Of a stretch of 64,000 nt of DNA, positions 13,901-27,000 are shown one piece after another. The stretch lies in contig CAXKVV010000652.1 in assembly GCA_964058805.1 (NCBI GenBank), forward strand, positions 1 to 64,000. The letters run 5' to 3'. The notes under the pieces are model-generated. The model was given only the letters and a program-made list of their open reading frames with translations. It did no database searches and was not told the origin of the DNA. Position 1 is the stretch's first letter. The number at the start of each line of letters is the position of its first letter. Source of the stretch: Schoenoplectus triqueter. Its lineage: Eukaryota; Streptophyta; Magnoliopsida; Poales; Cyperaceae. Position numbers and translations under genes: made by a program.

Positions 13901-15360
13901 CCGGGCGCGCAAAACATGTAAATGAGACCCGACGCCCTCAGCGCCGCCGAAAACGAGTCCGCGAGCGCAAAACATGAAAACGGGTCTCGACGCCATCGGT
14001 ACCGCCGAAAATGAGTCGGGGAGCGCAAAAAAAGAAAACGGGACCGGACGCCCTTAGTACCGCCGAAACCGAGTCCGGGCACGCAAAACATGAAAGCGGG
14101 TCCAGACGACCTCGGTACCACCGAAACCGAGTCCGGGCGCGCAAAACGTGAAAACGGGACCCGACGCCCTCGGTACCGCCGAAAACGAGTCCGCGAGCGC
14201 AAAACATGAAAACGTGACCCGACGGCCTCGGTACAGCCGAAAACGAGTCCGGAAGCGCAAAAAATGAAAACGGGACTTGACGCCCTCGGTACCGCCGAAA
14301 CCGAGTTCGGGCGGGCAAAAGATGAAAACGGGACACGACTCCCTCGGTACCGCCGAAAATGAGTCGGGGAGCGCAAAACATAAAAACGGGACCGGACGCC
14401 CTCGGTGCCGCCGATACTGAGTCCGGGCGCGAAAAACATGAAAACAGGACTGGACGCCCTTAGTACCGCCGAAACCGAGTCCGGGCGCGCAAAACATGAA
14501 AGCGGGTCCCGATGCCATCGGTACCACCGAAACCAAGTCCGGGCGCGCAAAACGTGAAAACGGGACCCGACGCACTAGGTACTGCCGAAAACGAGTCCGC
14601 GAGCGCAAAACATGAAAACGTGACCCGACGCCCTCGGTACCGCCGAAACCGAGTCCGGGCGCGCAAAACATGAAAACGGGACACGGCTCCCTCGGTACCG
14701 CCGAAAATGAGTCGGGGAGCGCAAAATATGAAAACGGGACCGGACGCCCTCGGCGCCGCCGAAACCGAGTCCGGGGGCGCAAAACATGAAAACGGGTCCC
14801 GACGCCCTCGGTACCGCCGAAAATGAGTCCGGGTGGGCAAAACGTGAAAACCCGTCCCGACGCTCTCGGAAGAGCCGAAAATGAGTCGGGGAGCGCAAAA
14901 CATGAAAACAGGACCCGACGCCCTTGATACCGCCGAAAACGAGTCCGGGAGCGCAAAACATGAAAACGGGTCCCGACGCCCTCGGTACCGCCGAAAATGA
15001 GTCCGGGTGCGCAAAACGTGAAAACCCGTCCCGACGCTCTCGGAAGAGCCGAAAATGAGTCGGGGAGCGCAAAACATGAAAACAAGACCCGACGCCCTTG
15101 ATACCGCCGAAACCGAGTCCGGGCACGCAAAACATGAAAACGGGACACGACTCCCTCGGTACCGCCGAAAATGTGTCGGGGAGCGCTAAACATAAAAACG
15201 GGACCGGACGCCCTCGGCGCCGCTGAAACCGAGTCCGGGCGCGCAAAACATGAAAACGGGTCCCGACGCCCTCGGTACGGCCGAAAATAAGTCCGGGCGC
15301 GCAAAACGTGAAAACCGGACCCGACGCCCTCGGTAGAGCCGAAAACGAGTCCGGGAGCGC
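10986..15360 (+). repeat. Mosaic block containing diverged relatives of the 1,624-bp repeat
   Basis: The segment around 12,430-13,080 has the same unit order as the clean 1,624-bp repeat at 33.6-43.2 kb. It shares the series TTCGGCCGGGC, then a CGTTCTCGGTAGAGCC unit, then the 1-bp-deleted TACCGCGAAAATGAG near 12,871, then TTGGGGAGCGC near 12,999. Shared indels make common descent more likely than chance similarity of unit types. CCCTTAGTACC units, which also mark the younger repeat, occur near 12,230, 14,052 and 14,459. Neither ATTAAG-type nor TATTCGAGG-type units are present here. Confidence 0.75.
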
Positions 15361-18300
15361 AAAATATTAAAACGGGACTCGCCGCCCTCGGTACCGCCGA
15401 AACCGAGTCTGGGCGCGCAAAACATGAAAACGGGACACGACTCCCTCGGTAACGCCGAAAATGAGTCCGGGCGCGCAATACATTAAAATGAGACCCGACG
15501 CCCTCGGCGCCGCCGAAATCGAGTCCGAGCGCGCAAAACATGAAAACAGGTCTTGACGCCATCGGTACCGCCGAAAATGAGTCGGGGAGCGCAAAACATG
15601 AAAACGGGACCGGACGTCCTCGGTACCGCCGATACCGAGTACGGGCGCGCAAAACATGAAAACGGGTCCCGACGCCCTCGGTACCGCCGAAACCGAGTCC
15701 GGCGCGCAAAACGTGAAAACGGGACCCGACGCCCTCGGTACCGCCGAAAACAAGTCCGCGAGCGCAAAACATGAAAACGTGACCTGACGCCCTCGGTACC
15801 GCCGAAACCGAGTCCGGGCACGCAAAACATGAAAACGAGACACGACTCCCTCGGTACCGCCGAAAATGAGTCGGGGAGCGCAAAACACAAAAACGGGACC
15901 GGACGCCCTCGGCGCCGCTGAAACCGAGTCCGGGCGCGCAAAACATGAAAACGGGTCCCGACGCCCTCGGTACCGCCGAAACCGAGTCCGGGCGCTCAAA
16001 ACGTGAAAACGGGTCCGGACGCCCTCGGTACCGCCGAAACCGAGACCGGGCGCGCAAAACGTGAAAACGGTACCCGACGCCCTCGGTACCGCCGAAAACG
16101 AGTCCGCGACCGCAAAACATGAAAACGTGACCCGACGCCCTCGATACCGCCGAAACCGAGTCCGGGTGCGCAAAACATGAAAACGGGACACGACTCCCTA
16201 GGTACCGCCGAAAATGAGTCGGGGGGCGCAAAACATGAAAACGGGACCGGACGCCCTCGGCGCCGCCGAAACTGAGTCCGGGCGCGCAAAACATGAAAAT
16301 GGGTCCCGACGCCCTCGGTACCGCCGAAAATGAGTCCGGGCGCGCAAAACGTGAAAACCGGACCCGACGCCCTCGGTAGAGCCGAAAATGAGTCGGGGAG
16401 CGCAAAACATGAAAACGGGACTCGACGCCCTCTGTACCGCCGAAAACGAGTCCGGGAGCGCAAAACATGAAAACGGGACTCGCCGCCCTCGGTACCGCCG
16501 AAACCGAGTCCGGGCGCGCAAAACATGAAAACGGGACACGACTCCCTCGGTTCCGCCGAAAATGAGTCCGGGCGCGCAAATCATGAAAATGAGACCCGAC
16601 GCCCTCGGCGCCGCCGAAAACGAGTCCGAGAGCGCAAAACATGAAAACAGGTCTCGACGCCCTCGGTACCGCCGAAAATGAGTCGGGGAGCGCAAAACAT
16701 GAAAACAGGACCGGACTCCCTTAGTACCGCCGAAACCGAGTCCAGGTGCGCAAAACATGAAAACGGGACACGACTCCCTCGGTACCGCCGAAAATGAGTC
16801 GGGGGGCGCAAAACATGAAAACGGGACCGGACGCCCTCGGCGCAGCCGAAACTGAGTCCGGGCGCGCAAAACATGAAAATGGGTCCCGACGCCCTCGGTA
16901 CCGCCGAAAATGAGTCCGGGCGCGCAAAACGTGAAAACCGGACCCGACGCCCTCGGTAGAGCCGAAAATGAGTCGGGGAGCGCAAAACATGAAAACGGGA
17001 CTCGACGCCCTCTGTACCGCCGAAAACGATTCCGGGAGCGCAAAACATGAAAACGGGACTCGCCGCCATCGGTACCGCCGAAAATGAGTCGGGGAGCGCA
17101 AAACATGAAAACAGGTCTCGACGCCCTCGGTACCGCCGAAAATGAGTCGGGGAGCGCAAAACATGAAACCAGGACTGGACGCCCTTAGTACCGCCGAAAC
17201 CGAGTCCGGGCGCGCAAAACATGAAAGCGGGTCCCGACGCCATCGGTACCACCGAAACCAAGTCCGGGCGCGCAAAACGTGAAAACGGGACCCGACGCCC
17301 TCGGTACCGCCGAAAACGAGTCCGCGAGCGCAAAACAAGAAAACGTGACCCGACGCCCTCGGTACCGCCGAAACCGAGTCCGGGCGCGCAAAACATGAAA
17401 ACGGGACACGGCTCCCTCGGTACCGCCGAAAATGAGTCGGGGAGCGCAAAATATGAAAACGGGACCGGACGCCCTCGGCGCCGCCGAAAACGAGTCCGGG
17501 GGCGCAAAACATGAAAACAGGTCCCGACGCCCTCGGTACCGCCGAAAATGAGTCCGGGTGCGCAAAACGTGAAAACTCGTCCCGACGCTCTCGGAAGAGC
17601 CGAAAATGAGTCGGGGAGCGCAAAACATGAAAACAGGACCCGACGCCCTTGATACCGCCGAAAACGAGTCCGAGAGCGCAAAACATGAAAACGGGACTCG
17701 ACGCCCTCGGTACCGCCGAAACCGAGTCCGGGCGCGCAAAACATGAAAACGGGACAAGACTACGTCGGTAACGCCGAAAATGTGTCCGGGCGCGCAAAAC
17801 ATGAAAATGAGACCCGACGCCCTCGGCGCCGTCGAAAACGAGGCCGCGATCGCAAAACACGAAAACGGGTCTCGACGCCATCGGTACCGCCGAAAATGAG
17901 TCGGGGAGCGCAAAACATGAAAACGGGACAGGACGCCCTCGGTACCGCCGATACCGAGTCCGGGCGCGCAAAACATGAAAACAGGTCCCGACGCCCTCGG
18001 TACCGCCGAAACCGAGTCCGGGCGCGCAAAACGTGAAAACGGGACCCGACGCCCTCGGTACCGCCGAAAACGAGTCCGCGAGCGCAAAACATGAAAACGT
18101 GGCCCGACGCCCTCGGTACCGCCGAAACCGAGTCCGGGCGCGCAAAACATGAAAACGGGACACGACTCCCTCGGTACCGCCGAAATTGTGTCGGGGAGCG
18201 CAAAACAGAAAAACGTGACCGGACGCCCTCGGCGCCGCTGAAACCGAGTCTGGGCGCGCAAAACATGAAAACGGGTCCCGACGCCCTCGGTACGGCCGAA

Positions 18301-19420
18301 AATAAGTCCGGGCGCGCAAAACGTGAAAACCGGACCCGACGCCCTCGGTAGAGCCGAAAACGAGTCCGGGAGCGCAAAATATTAAAACGGGACTCGCCGC
18401 CCTCGGTACCGCCGAAACCGAGTCCGGGCGCGCAAAACATGAAAACGGGACACGACTCCCTCGGTACCGCCGAAAATGAGTCGGGGAGCGCAAAATATGA
18501 AAACGGGACCGGACGCCCTCGGCGCCGCCGAAAACGAGTCCGGGGGCGCAAAACATGAAAACGGGTCCCGACGCCCTCGGTACCACCGAAAATGAGTCCG
18601 GGTGCGCAAAACGTGAAAACCCGTCCCGACGCTCTCGGAAGAGCCGAAAATGAGTCGGGGAGCGCAAAACATGAAAACAGGACCCGACGCCCTTGATACC
18701 GCCGAAAACGAGTCCGAGAGCGCAAAACATGAAAACGGGACTCGACGCCCTCGGTACCGCCGAAACCGAGTCCGGGCGCGCAAAACATGAAAACGGGACA
18801 AAGACTACGTCGGTAACGCCGAAAATGTGTCCGGGCGCGCAAAACATGAAAATGAGACCCGACGCCCTCGGCGCCGTCGAAAACGAGGCCGCGATCGCAA
18901 AACACGAAAACGGGTCTCGACGCCATCGGTACCGCCGAAAATGAGTCGGGGAGCGCAAAACATGAAAACGGGACAGGACGCCCTCGGTACCGCCGATACC
19001 GAGTCCGGGCGCGCAAAACATGAAAACAGGTCCCGACGCCCTCGGTACCGCCGAAACCGAGTCCGGGCGCGCAAAACGTGAAAACGGGACCCGACGCCCT
19101 CGGTACCGCCGAAAACGAGTCCGCGAGCGCAAAACATGAAAACGTGGCCCGACGCCCTCGGTACCGCCGAAACCGAGTCCGGGCGCGCAAAACATGAAAA
19201 CGGGACACGACTCCCTCGGTACCGCCGAAATTGTGTCGGGGAGCGCAAAACATAAAAACGTGACCGGACGCCCTCGGCGCCGCTGAAACCGAGTCTGGGC
19301 GCGCAAAACATGAAAACGGGTCCCGACGCCCTCGGTACGGCCGAAAATAAGTCCGGGCGCGCAAAACGTGAAAACCGGACCCGACGCCCTCGGTAGAGCC
19401 GAAAACGAGTCTGGGAGCGC
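15361..19420 (+). repeat. Higher-order repeat, 4,060 bp (70 units), copy 1
   Basis: The marker AAAATATTAAAACGGGACTC at 15,361 recurs at 19,421, exactly 70 units away. The matching stretch includes the rare 1-bp-deleted GAGTCCGGCGCGC near 15,700 and 19,760. An internal 18-unit tandem pair (1,044-1,045 bases) occupies about 17.4-19.49 kb and is listed separately. The copies differ by substitutions and by compensating one-unit losses and gains: copy 2 loses one unit near 20.3-20.7 kb (offset falls to 4,001) and regains one near 21.1 kb (offset returns to 4,059). Confidence 0.85.
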
Positions 19421-19488
19421 AAAATATTAAAACGGGACTCGCCGCCCTCGGTACCGGCGAAACCGAGTCCGGGCGCGCAAAACTTGAA
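17400..19488 (+). repeat. Tandem pair of 18-unit (1,044/1,045-bp) segments
   Basis: GGGACCGGAC followed by the GGGGGCGC variant occurs at 17,461 and 18,505, an offset of 1,044. After an extra A in ACAAAGACTACG near 18,800 the offset becomes 1,045, seen for GAAAATGTGTCCGGG at 17,776 and 18,821 and for the AAAATATTAAAACGG unit at about 18,377 and 19,421. Identity is high throughout. The 1-bp insertion shows how the reading frame of any translated product would change between copies without consequence. Confidence 0.85.
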
Positions 19489-22400
19489 AACGGGACACGA
19501 CTCCCTCGGTAACGCCGAAAATGAGTCCGGGCACGCAAAACATTAAAATGAGACCCGACGCCCTCGGCTCCGCCGAAAACGAGTCCGAGCGCGCAAAACA
19601 AGAAAACGGGTCTTGACGCCATTGGTACCGCCGAAAATGAGTCGGGGAGCGCAAAACATGAAAACGGGACCGGACGTCCTCGGTACCGCCGATACCGAGT
19701 ACGGGCGCGCAAAACATGAAAACGGGTCCCGACGCCCTCGGTACCGCCGAAACCGAGTCCGGCGCGCAAAACGTGAAAACGGGACCCGACGCCCTCGGTA
19801 CCGCCGAAAACGAGTCCGCGAGCGCAAAACATGAAAACGTGACCCGACGCCCTCGGTACCGCCGAAACCGAGTCCGGGCACGCAAAACATGAAAACGGGA
19901 CACGACTCCCTCGGTACCGCCGAAAATGAGTCGGGGAGCGCAAAACACAAAAACGGGACCGGACGCCCTCGGCGCCGCTGAAACCGAGTCCGGGCGCGCA
20001 AAACATGAAAACGGGTCCCGACGCCCTCGGTACCGCCGAAACCGAGTCCGGGCGCTCAAAACGTGAAAACGGGTCCGGACGCCCTCGGTACCGCCGAAAC
20101 CGAGACCAGGCGCGCAAAACGTGAAAACGGTACCCGACGCCCTCGGTACCGCCGAAAACGTGTCCGCGACCGCAAAACATGAAAACGTGACCCGACGCCC
20201 TCGGTACCGCCGAAACCGAGTCCGGATGCGCAAAACATGAAAAAGGGACACGACTCCCTCGGTACTGCCGAAATGAGTCCGGGCGCGTAAAACATGAAAA
20301 CGGGTCCTGACGCCCTCGGTACCGCCGAAAATGATTCCGGACGCACAAAACGTGAAAACCGGACCCGACGCCCTCGGTTGAGCCGAAAATGAGTCGGGGA
20401 GCGCAAAACATGAAAACGGGTCGCGACGCCCTCTGTACCGCCGAAACCGAGTCCGGGAGCGCAATACATGAAAACGGGACTCGCCGCCCTCGGTACCGCC
20501 GAAACCGAGTCCGGGCGCGCAAAACATGAAAACGGGACACGACTCCCTCGGTTCCGCCGAAAATGAGTCCGGGCGCGCAAAACATGAAAATGAGACCCGA
20601 CGCCCTCGGCGCCGCCGAAAACGAGTCCGAGAGCGCAAAACATGAAAACAGGTCTCGACGCCCTCGGTACCGCCGAAAATGAGTCGGGGAGCGCAAAACA
20701 TGAAAACAGGACCGGACGCCCTTAGTACCGCCGAAACCGAGTCCGGGTGCGCAAAACATGAAAACGGGACACGACTCCCTCGGTACCGCCGAAAATGAGT
20801 CGGGGGGCGCAAAACATGAAAACGGGACCGGACGCCCTCGGCGCCGCCGAAACTGAGTCCGGGCGCGCAAAACATGAAAATGGGTCCCGACGCCCTCGGT
20901 ACCAACGAAAATGAGTCCGGGCGCGCAAAACGTGAAAACCGGACCCGCCGCCCTCGGTAGAGCCGAAAATGAGTCGGGGAGCGCAAAACATGAAAACGGG
21001 ACTCGACGCCCTCTGTACCGCCGAAAACGATTCCGGGAGCGCAAAACATGAAAACGGGACTCGCCGCCATCGGTACCGCCGAAAATGAGTCGGGGAGCGC
21101 AAAACATGAAAACAGGTCTCGACGCCCTCGGTACCGCCGAAAATGAGTCGGGGAGCGCAAAACATGAAAACAGGTCTCGACGCCCTCGGTACCGCCGAAA
21201 ATGAGTCGGGGAGCGCAAAACATGAAAACAGGACTGGACGCCCTTAGTACCGCCGAAACCGAGTCCGGGCGCGCAAAACATGAAAGCGGGTCCCGACGCC
21301 ATCGGTACCACCGAAACCAAGTCCGGGCGCGCAAAACGTGAAAACGGGACCCGACGCCCTCGGTACCGCCGAAAACGAGTCCGCGAGCGCAAAACATGAA
21401 AACGTGACCCAACGCCCTCGGTACCGCCGAAACCGAGTCCGGGCGCGCAAAACATGAAAACGGGACACGGCCCCCTCGGTACCGCCGAAAATTAGTCGGG
21501 GAGCGCAAAATATGAAAACGGGACCGGACGCACTCGGCGCCGCCGAAACCGAGTCCGGGGGCGCAAAACATGAAAACGGGTCCCGACGCCCTCGGTACCG
21601 CCGAAAATGAGTCCGGGTGCGCAAAACGTGAAAACCCGTCCCGACGCTCTCGGAAGAGCCGAAAATGAGTCGGGGAGCGCAAAACATGAAAACAGGACCC
21701 GACGCCCTTGATACCGCCGAAAACGAGTCCGGGAGCGCAAAACATGAAAACGGGACTCGACGCCCTCGGTACCGCCGAAACCGAGTCCGGGCGCGCAAAA
21801 CATGAAAACGGGACAAGACTACGTCGGTAACGCCGAAAATGTGTCCGGGCGCGCAAAACATGAAAATGAGACCCGACGCCCTCGGCGCCGTCGAAAACGA
21901 GTCCGCGATCGCAAAACACGAAAACGGGTCTCGGCGCCATCGGTACCGCCGAAAATGAGTCGGGGAGCGCAAAACATGAAAACGGGATAGGATGCCCTCG
22001 GTACCTCCGATACCGAGTCCGGGCGCGCAAAACATGAAAACAGGTCCCGACGCCCTCGGTACCGCCGAAACCGAGTCCGGGCGCGCAAAACGTGAAAACG
22101 GGACCCGACGCCCTCGGTACCGCCGAAAACGAGTCCGCGAGCGCAAAACATGAAAACGTGACCCGACGCCCTCGGTACGCCGAAACCGAGTCCGGGCGCG
22201 CAAAACATGAAAACGGGACACGACTCCCTCGGTACCGCCGAAAATGTGTCACGGAGCGCAAAACATAAAAACGGGACCGGACGCCCTCGGCGCCGCTGAA
22301 ACCGAGTCCGGGCGCGCAAAACATGAAAACGGGTCCCGACGCCCTCGGTACGGCCGAAAATAAGTCCGGGCGCGCAAAACGTGAAAACCGGACCCAACGC

Positions 22401-23480
22401 CCTCGGTAGAGCCGAAAACGAGTCCGGGAGCGCAAAACATTAAAACGGGACTCGCCGCCCTCGGTACCGCCGAAACCGAGTCCGGGCGCGTAAAACATGA
22501 AAACGGGACACGACTCCCTCGGTAACGCCGAAAATGAGTCCGGGCGCGCAAAACATTAAAATGAGACCCGACGCCCTCGGCGCCGCAGAAAACGAGTCCG
22601 AGCGCGCAAAACATGAAAAGGGGTCTTGACGCCATCGGTACCGCCGAAAATGAGTCGGGGAGCGCAAAACATGAAAACGGGACCGGACGTCCTCGGTACC
22701 GCCGATACCGACTACGGGCGCGCAAAACATGAAAACGGGTCCCGACGCCCTCGGTACCGCCGAAACCGTGTCCGACGCGCAAAACGTGAAAACGGGACCC
22801 GACGCCCTCGGTACCGCCGAAACCGAGTCCGGGCACGCAAAACATGAAGACGGGACACGACTCCCTCGGTACCGCCGAAAATGAGTCGGGGAGCGCAAAA
22901 CACAAAAACGGGACCGGACGCCCTCGGCGCCGCTGAAACCGAGTCTGGGCGCGCAAAACATGAAAACGGGTCCCGACGCCCTCGGTACCGCCGAAACCGA
23001 GTTCGGGCGCTCAAAACGTGAAAACGGGTCCGGACGCCCTCGGTACCGCCGAAACCGAGACTGGGCGCGCAAAACGTGAAAACGGTACCCGACGCCCTCG
23101 GTACCGCCGAAAACGAGTCCGCGACCGCAAAACATGAAAACGTGACCCGACGCCCTCGGTACCGCCGAAACCGAGTCCGGGTGCGCAAAACATGAAAACG
23201 GGACACGACTCCCTCGGTACCGCCGAAAATGAGTCGGGGGGCGCAAAACATGAAAACGGGACCGGACGCCCTCGGCGCCGCCGAAATTGAGTCCGGGCGC
23301 GCAAAACATGAAAATGGGTCCCGACGCCCTCGGTACCGCCGAAAATGAGTCCGGGCGCGCAAAACGTGAAAACCGGACCCGACGCCCTCGGTAGAGCCGA
23401 AAATGAGTCGGGGAGCGCAAAACATGAAAACGGGACTCGACGCCCTCTGTACCGCCGAAAACTAGTCCGGGAGCGCAAAA
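19421..23480 (+). repeat. Higher-order repeat, ~4,060 bp, copy 2
   Basis: This copy starts with the same AAAATATTAAAACGGG marker as 15,361. The stretch 19,421-20,270 matches copy 1 closely. The stretch 21.2-22.4 kb matches 17.1-18.4 kb at 4,059 bases, including ACTACGTCGGTAACGCC near 21,817. A doublet of the GTCTCGACGCCCTCGG unit near 21,115-21,185 is the extra unit that restores register. A further copy of the starting marker (CATTAAAACGGGACTCGCC) appears at about 22,439, so the right end is overlaid by a shorter-period duplication. Confidence 0.75.
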
Positions 23481-25200
23481 CATGAAAACGGGACTCGCCG
23501 CCCTCGGTACCGCCGAAAACGAGTCCGGGCGCGCAAAACATGAAAACGGGACACGACTCCCTCGGTAACGCCGAAAATGAGTCCGGGCGCGCAAAACAAT
23601 AAAATGAGACCCGACGCCCTCGGCGCCGCCGAAAACGAGTCCGAGCGCGCAAAACATGAAAACGGGTCCTGACGCCATCGGTACCGCCGAAAATGAGTCG
23701 GGGAGCGCAAAACATGAAAACGGGACCGGACGTCCTCGGTACCGCCGATACCGAGTACGGGCGCGCAAAACATGAAAACGGGTCCCGACGCCCTCGGTAC
23801 CGCCGAAACCGAGTCCGGCGCGCAAAACGTGAAAACGGGACCCGACGCACTCGGTACCGCCGAAAACGAGTCCGCGAGCGCAAAACATGAAAACGTGACC
23901 CGACGCCCTCGGTTCCGCCGAAACCGAGTCCGGGCACGCAAAACATGAAAACGGGACACGACTCCCTCGGTACCGCCGAAAATGAGTCGGGGAGCGCAAA
24001 ACACAAAAACGGGACCGGACGCCCTCGGCGCCGCCGAAACCGAGTCCGGGCGCGCAAAACATGAAAACGGGTCCCGACGCCCTCGGTACCGCCGAAACCG
24101 AGTCCGGGCGCTCAAAACGTGAAAACGGGTCCGGACGCCCTCGGTACCGCCGAAACCGAGACAGGGCGCGCAAAACGTGAAAACGGTACCCGACGCCCTC
24201 GGTACCGCCGAAAACGAGTCCGCGACCGCAAAACATGAAAACGGGACCCGACGCCCTCGGTACCGCCGAAACCGAGTCCGGGTGCGCAAAACATGAAAAC
24301 GGGACACGACTCCCTCGGTACCGCCGAAAATGAGTCGGGGGGCGCAAAACATGAAAACGGGACCGGACGCCCTCGGCGCCGCCGAAACTGAGTCCGGGAA
24401 CGCAAAACATGAAAATGGGTCCCGACGCCCTCGGTACCGCCGAAAATCAGTCCGGGCGCGCAAAACGTGAAAACCGGACCCGACGCCCTCGGTAGAGCCG
24501 AAAATGAGTCGGGGAGCGCAAAACATGAAAACGGGACTCGACGTCCTCTGTACCGCCGAAAACGAGTCCGGGAGCGCAAAACATGAAAACGGGACTCGCC
24601 GCCCTCGGTACCGCCGAAACCGAGTCCGGGCGCGCAAAACATGAAAACGGGACACGACTCCCTCGGTTCCGCCGAAAATGAGTCCGGGCGCGCAAAACAT
24701 GAAAATGAGACCCGACGCCCTCGGCGCCGCCGAAAACGAGTCCGAGAGCGCAAAACATGAAAACAGGTCTCGACGCCCTCGGTACCGCCGAAAATGAGTC
24801 GGGGAGCGCAAAACATGAAAACAGGACCGGACGCCCTTAGTACCGCCGAAACCGAGTCCGGGCGCGCAAAACATGAAAGCGGGTCCCGACGCCCTCAGTA
24901 CCACCGAAACCAAGTCCGGGCGCGCAAAACGTGAAAACGGGACCCGACGCCCTCGGTACCACCGAAAACGAGTCCGCGAGCGCAAAACATGAAAACGTGA
25001 CCCGACGCCCTCGGTACCGCCGAAACCGAGTCCGGGCGCGCAAAACATGAAAACGGGACACGACTCCCTCGGTACCGCCGAAAATGAGTGTGGGAGCGCA
25101 AAACATGAAAACGGGACCGGACGCCCTCGGCGCCGCCGAAACCGAGTCCGGGCGCGCAAAACATGAAAACGGGTCCCGACGCCCTCGGTACCGTCGAAAA
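22439..25200 (+). repeat. Mosaic tail with ~1.04-1.10-kb spaced duplications
   Basis: The cassette with ACGTCCTCGGTACCGCC then GATACCGACTACGGG near 22,690 recurs near 23,730 as GATACCGAGTACGGG, about 1,043 bases (18 units minus one) later. The unit ending GAGCGCTCAAAACG recurs with a spacing of about 1,101 (19 units minus one) near 23.01 and 24.11 kb. The GGTTCCGCC variant shared with the 13-20-kb blocks is present near 24,666. The block ends where regular CCCTTAGTACC and CGGTAGAGCC units give way to the next mosaic. Confidence 0.7.
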
Positions 25201-26209
25201 TGAGTCCGGGCGCGCAAAACGTGAAAACCGGACCCGACGCTCTCGGTAGAGCCGAAAATCAGTCGGGGAGCGCAAAACATGAAAACGGGACCCGACGCCC
25301 TCGATACCGCCGAAAGCGAGTCTGGGAGTGCAAAACATGAAAACGGGACTCGACGCCCTCGGTACCGCCGATACCGAGTCCGGGCGCGCAAAACATGAAG
25401 ACGGGACAAGACTCCGTCGGTACCGCCGAAAATGAGTCCGGGCGCGCAAAACATGAAAATGAGACCCGACGCCCTCGGCGCCGTCGAAAACGAGTCCGCG
25501 AGCGCAAAACACGAAAACGGGTCTCGACGCCATCGGTACCGCCGAAAATGAGTCGGAGAGCGCAAAACATGAAAACGGGATCGGAAGCCCTCGGTACCGC
25601 CGAAACCGAGTCCGGGCGCGCAAAACATGAAAACGGGTCCCGACGCCCTCGGTACCGCGGAAAATGAGTCCGAGAGCGCAAAACATGAAAACGGGACTCG
25701 ACGCCCTCGGTACCTCCGAAACCGAGTCCGGGCGCGCAAAACATGAAAATGGGTCCCGACGCCCTCGTTACCGCGGAAAATGAGTCCGAGAGCGCAAAAC
25801 ATGAAAACGGGACCGGACGCCCTCGGTACCGCCGAAACCGAGTCCGGGCGGGTAAAACATGAAAACGGGACACGACGCTCTCGGTAGAGCCGAAAATCAG
25901 TCGGGGCGCGCAAAACATGAAAACGGGTCCCGACGCCCTCGGTACCGCCGAAAATGAGTTCGGGCGCGCAAAACGTGAAAACCGGACCCAACGCCCTCGG
26001 TGGAGCCGAAAATGAGTCGGGGAGCGCAAAACATGAAAACGGGACCGGACGCACTCGGCGCCGCCGAAAACGAGTCTGAGAGCGCAAAACATGAAAACGG
26101 GTCGTGACGCTATCGGTACCGCCGAAAATGAGTCGGGGAGCGCAAAACATGAAAACGGGACCCGACGCCATCGGTACCGCCGAAAATGTGTCGGGGAGCG
26201 CAAATCATG
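25201..26209 (+). repeat. Mosaic satellite without a clear higher-order period
   Basis: Units of several families alternate. ACAAGACTCCGTCGG near 25,408 belongs to a cassette that also occurs near 29,497, 43,508 and 45,580. The TCTGAGAGCGC and GTCGTGACGCTATCGG units near 26,075-26,115 belong to a cassette also seen at 1.22, 3.40, 30.34, 47.21 and 48.65 kb. No gene, RNA or unique sequence was seen. Confidence 0.8.
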
Positions 26210-27000
26210 AAAACGGGACCCGACGCCCTCGGTACCGCCGACACCGACTCCGGGCGCGCAAAACATGAAAACGGGTCCCGACGACCTCGGTTCCGCCGAA
26301 ACCGAGTCTGGGCGCGCAAAACGTGAAAACGGGACCCGACGCTCTCGGTACCGCCGAAAACGAGTTCGAGCGCCAAAATTAAGAAAACGAGACCCGACGC
26401 CCTCGGTACGGCCGAAACGGAGTCCGAGAGCGCAAAAAATGAAAACGGGTCTCGACGCCCCCGGTACCGCCGAAAACGAGTCCGGTAGCGCAAAACATGA
26501 AAACAGGAATCGACGCCCTCAGTACCGCCGAAACCGAGTCCGGGCGCGCAAAACATGAAAACGGGACACGACTCCCTCGGTACTGCCGAAAACGAGTCCG
26601 GGCGCGCAAAACATGAAAACGGGACCCGACGCCCTCGGTACCGCCGACACCGACTCCGGGCGCGCAAAACATGAAAACGGGTCCCGACGACCTCGGTACC
26701 GCCGAAACCGAGTCTGGGCGCGCAAAACGTGAAAACGGGACCCGACGCTCTCGGTACCGCCGAAAACGAGTTCGAGCGCCAAAATTAAGAAAACGAGACC
26801 CGACGCCCTCGGTACGGCCGAAACGGAGTCCGAGAGAGCAAAAAATGAAAACGGGTCTCGACGCCCCCGGTACCGCCGAAAACGAGTCCGGTAGCGCAAA
26901 ACATGAAAACGGGAATCGACGCCCTCAGTACCGCCGAAACCGAGTCCGGGCGCGCAAAACATGAAAACGGGACACGACTCCCTCGGTACTGCCGAAAATG
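26210..27000 (+). repeat. Tandem pair of 406-bp (7-unit) segments with ATTAAG units
   Basis: The marker CCGACACCGACTCCGGG followed by CCGACGACCTCGG repeats at 406 bases. The divergent unit GAGTTCGAGCGCCAAAATTAAG occurs at about 26,365 and 26,771. The copies run from roughly 26,210-26,615 and 26,616-27,000 and differ at only a few sites. The second copy ends where TACTGCCGAAAATGAG is followed by a GCGCGAAAAAAAG variant near 27,010. Confidence 0.85.
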
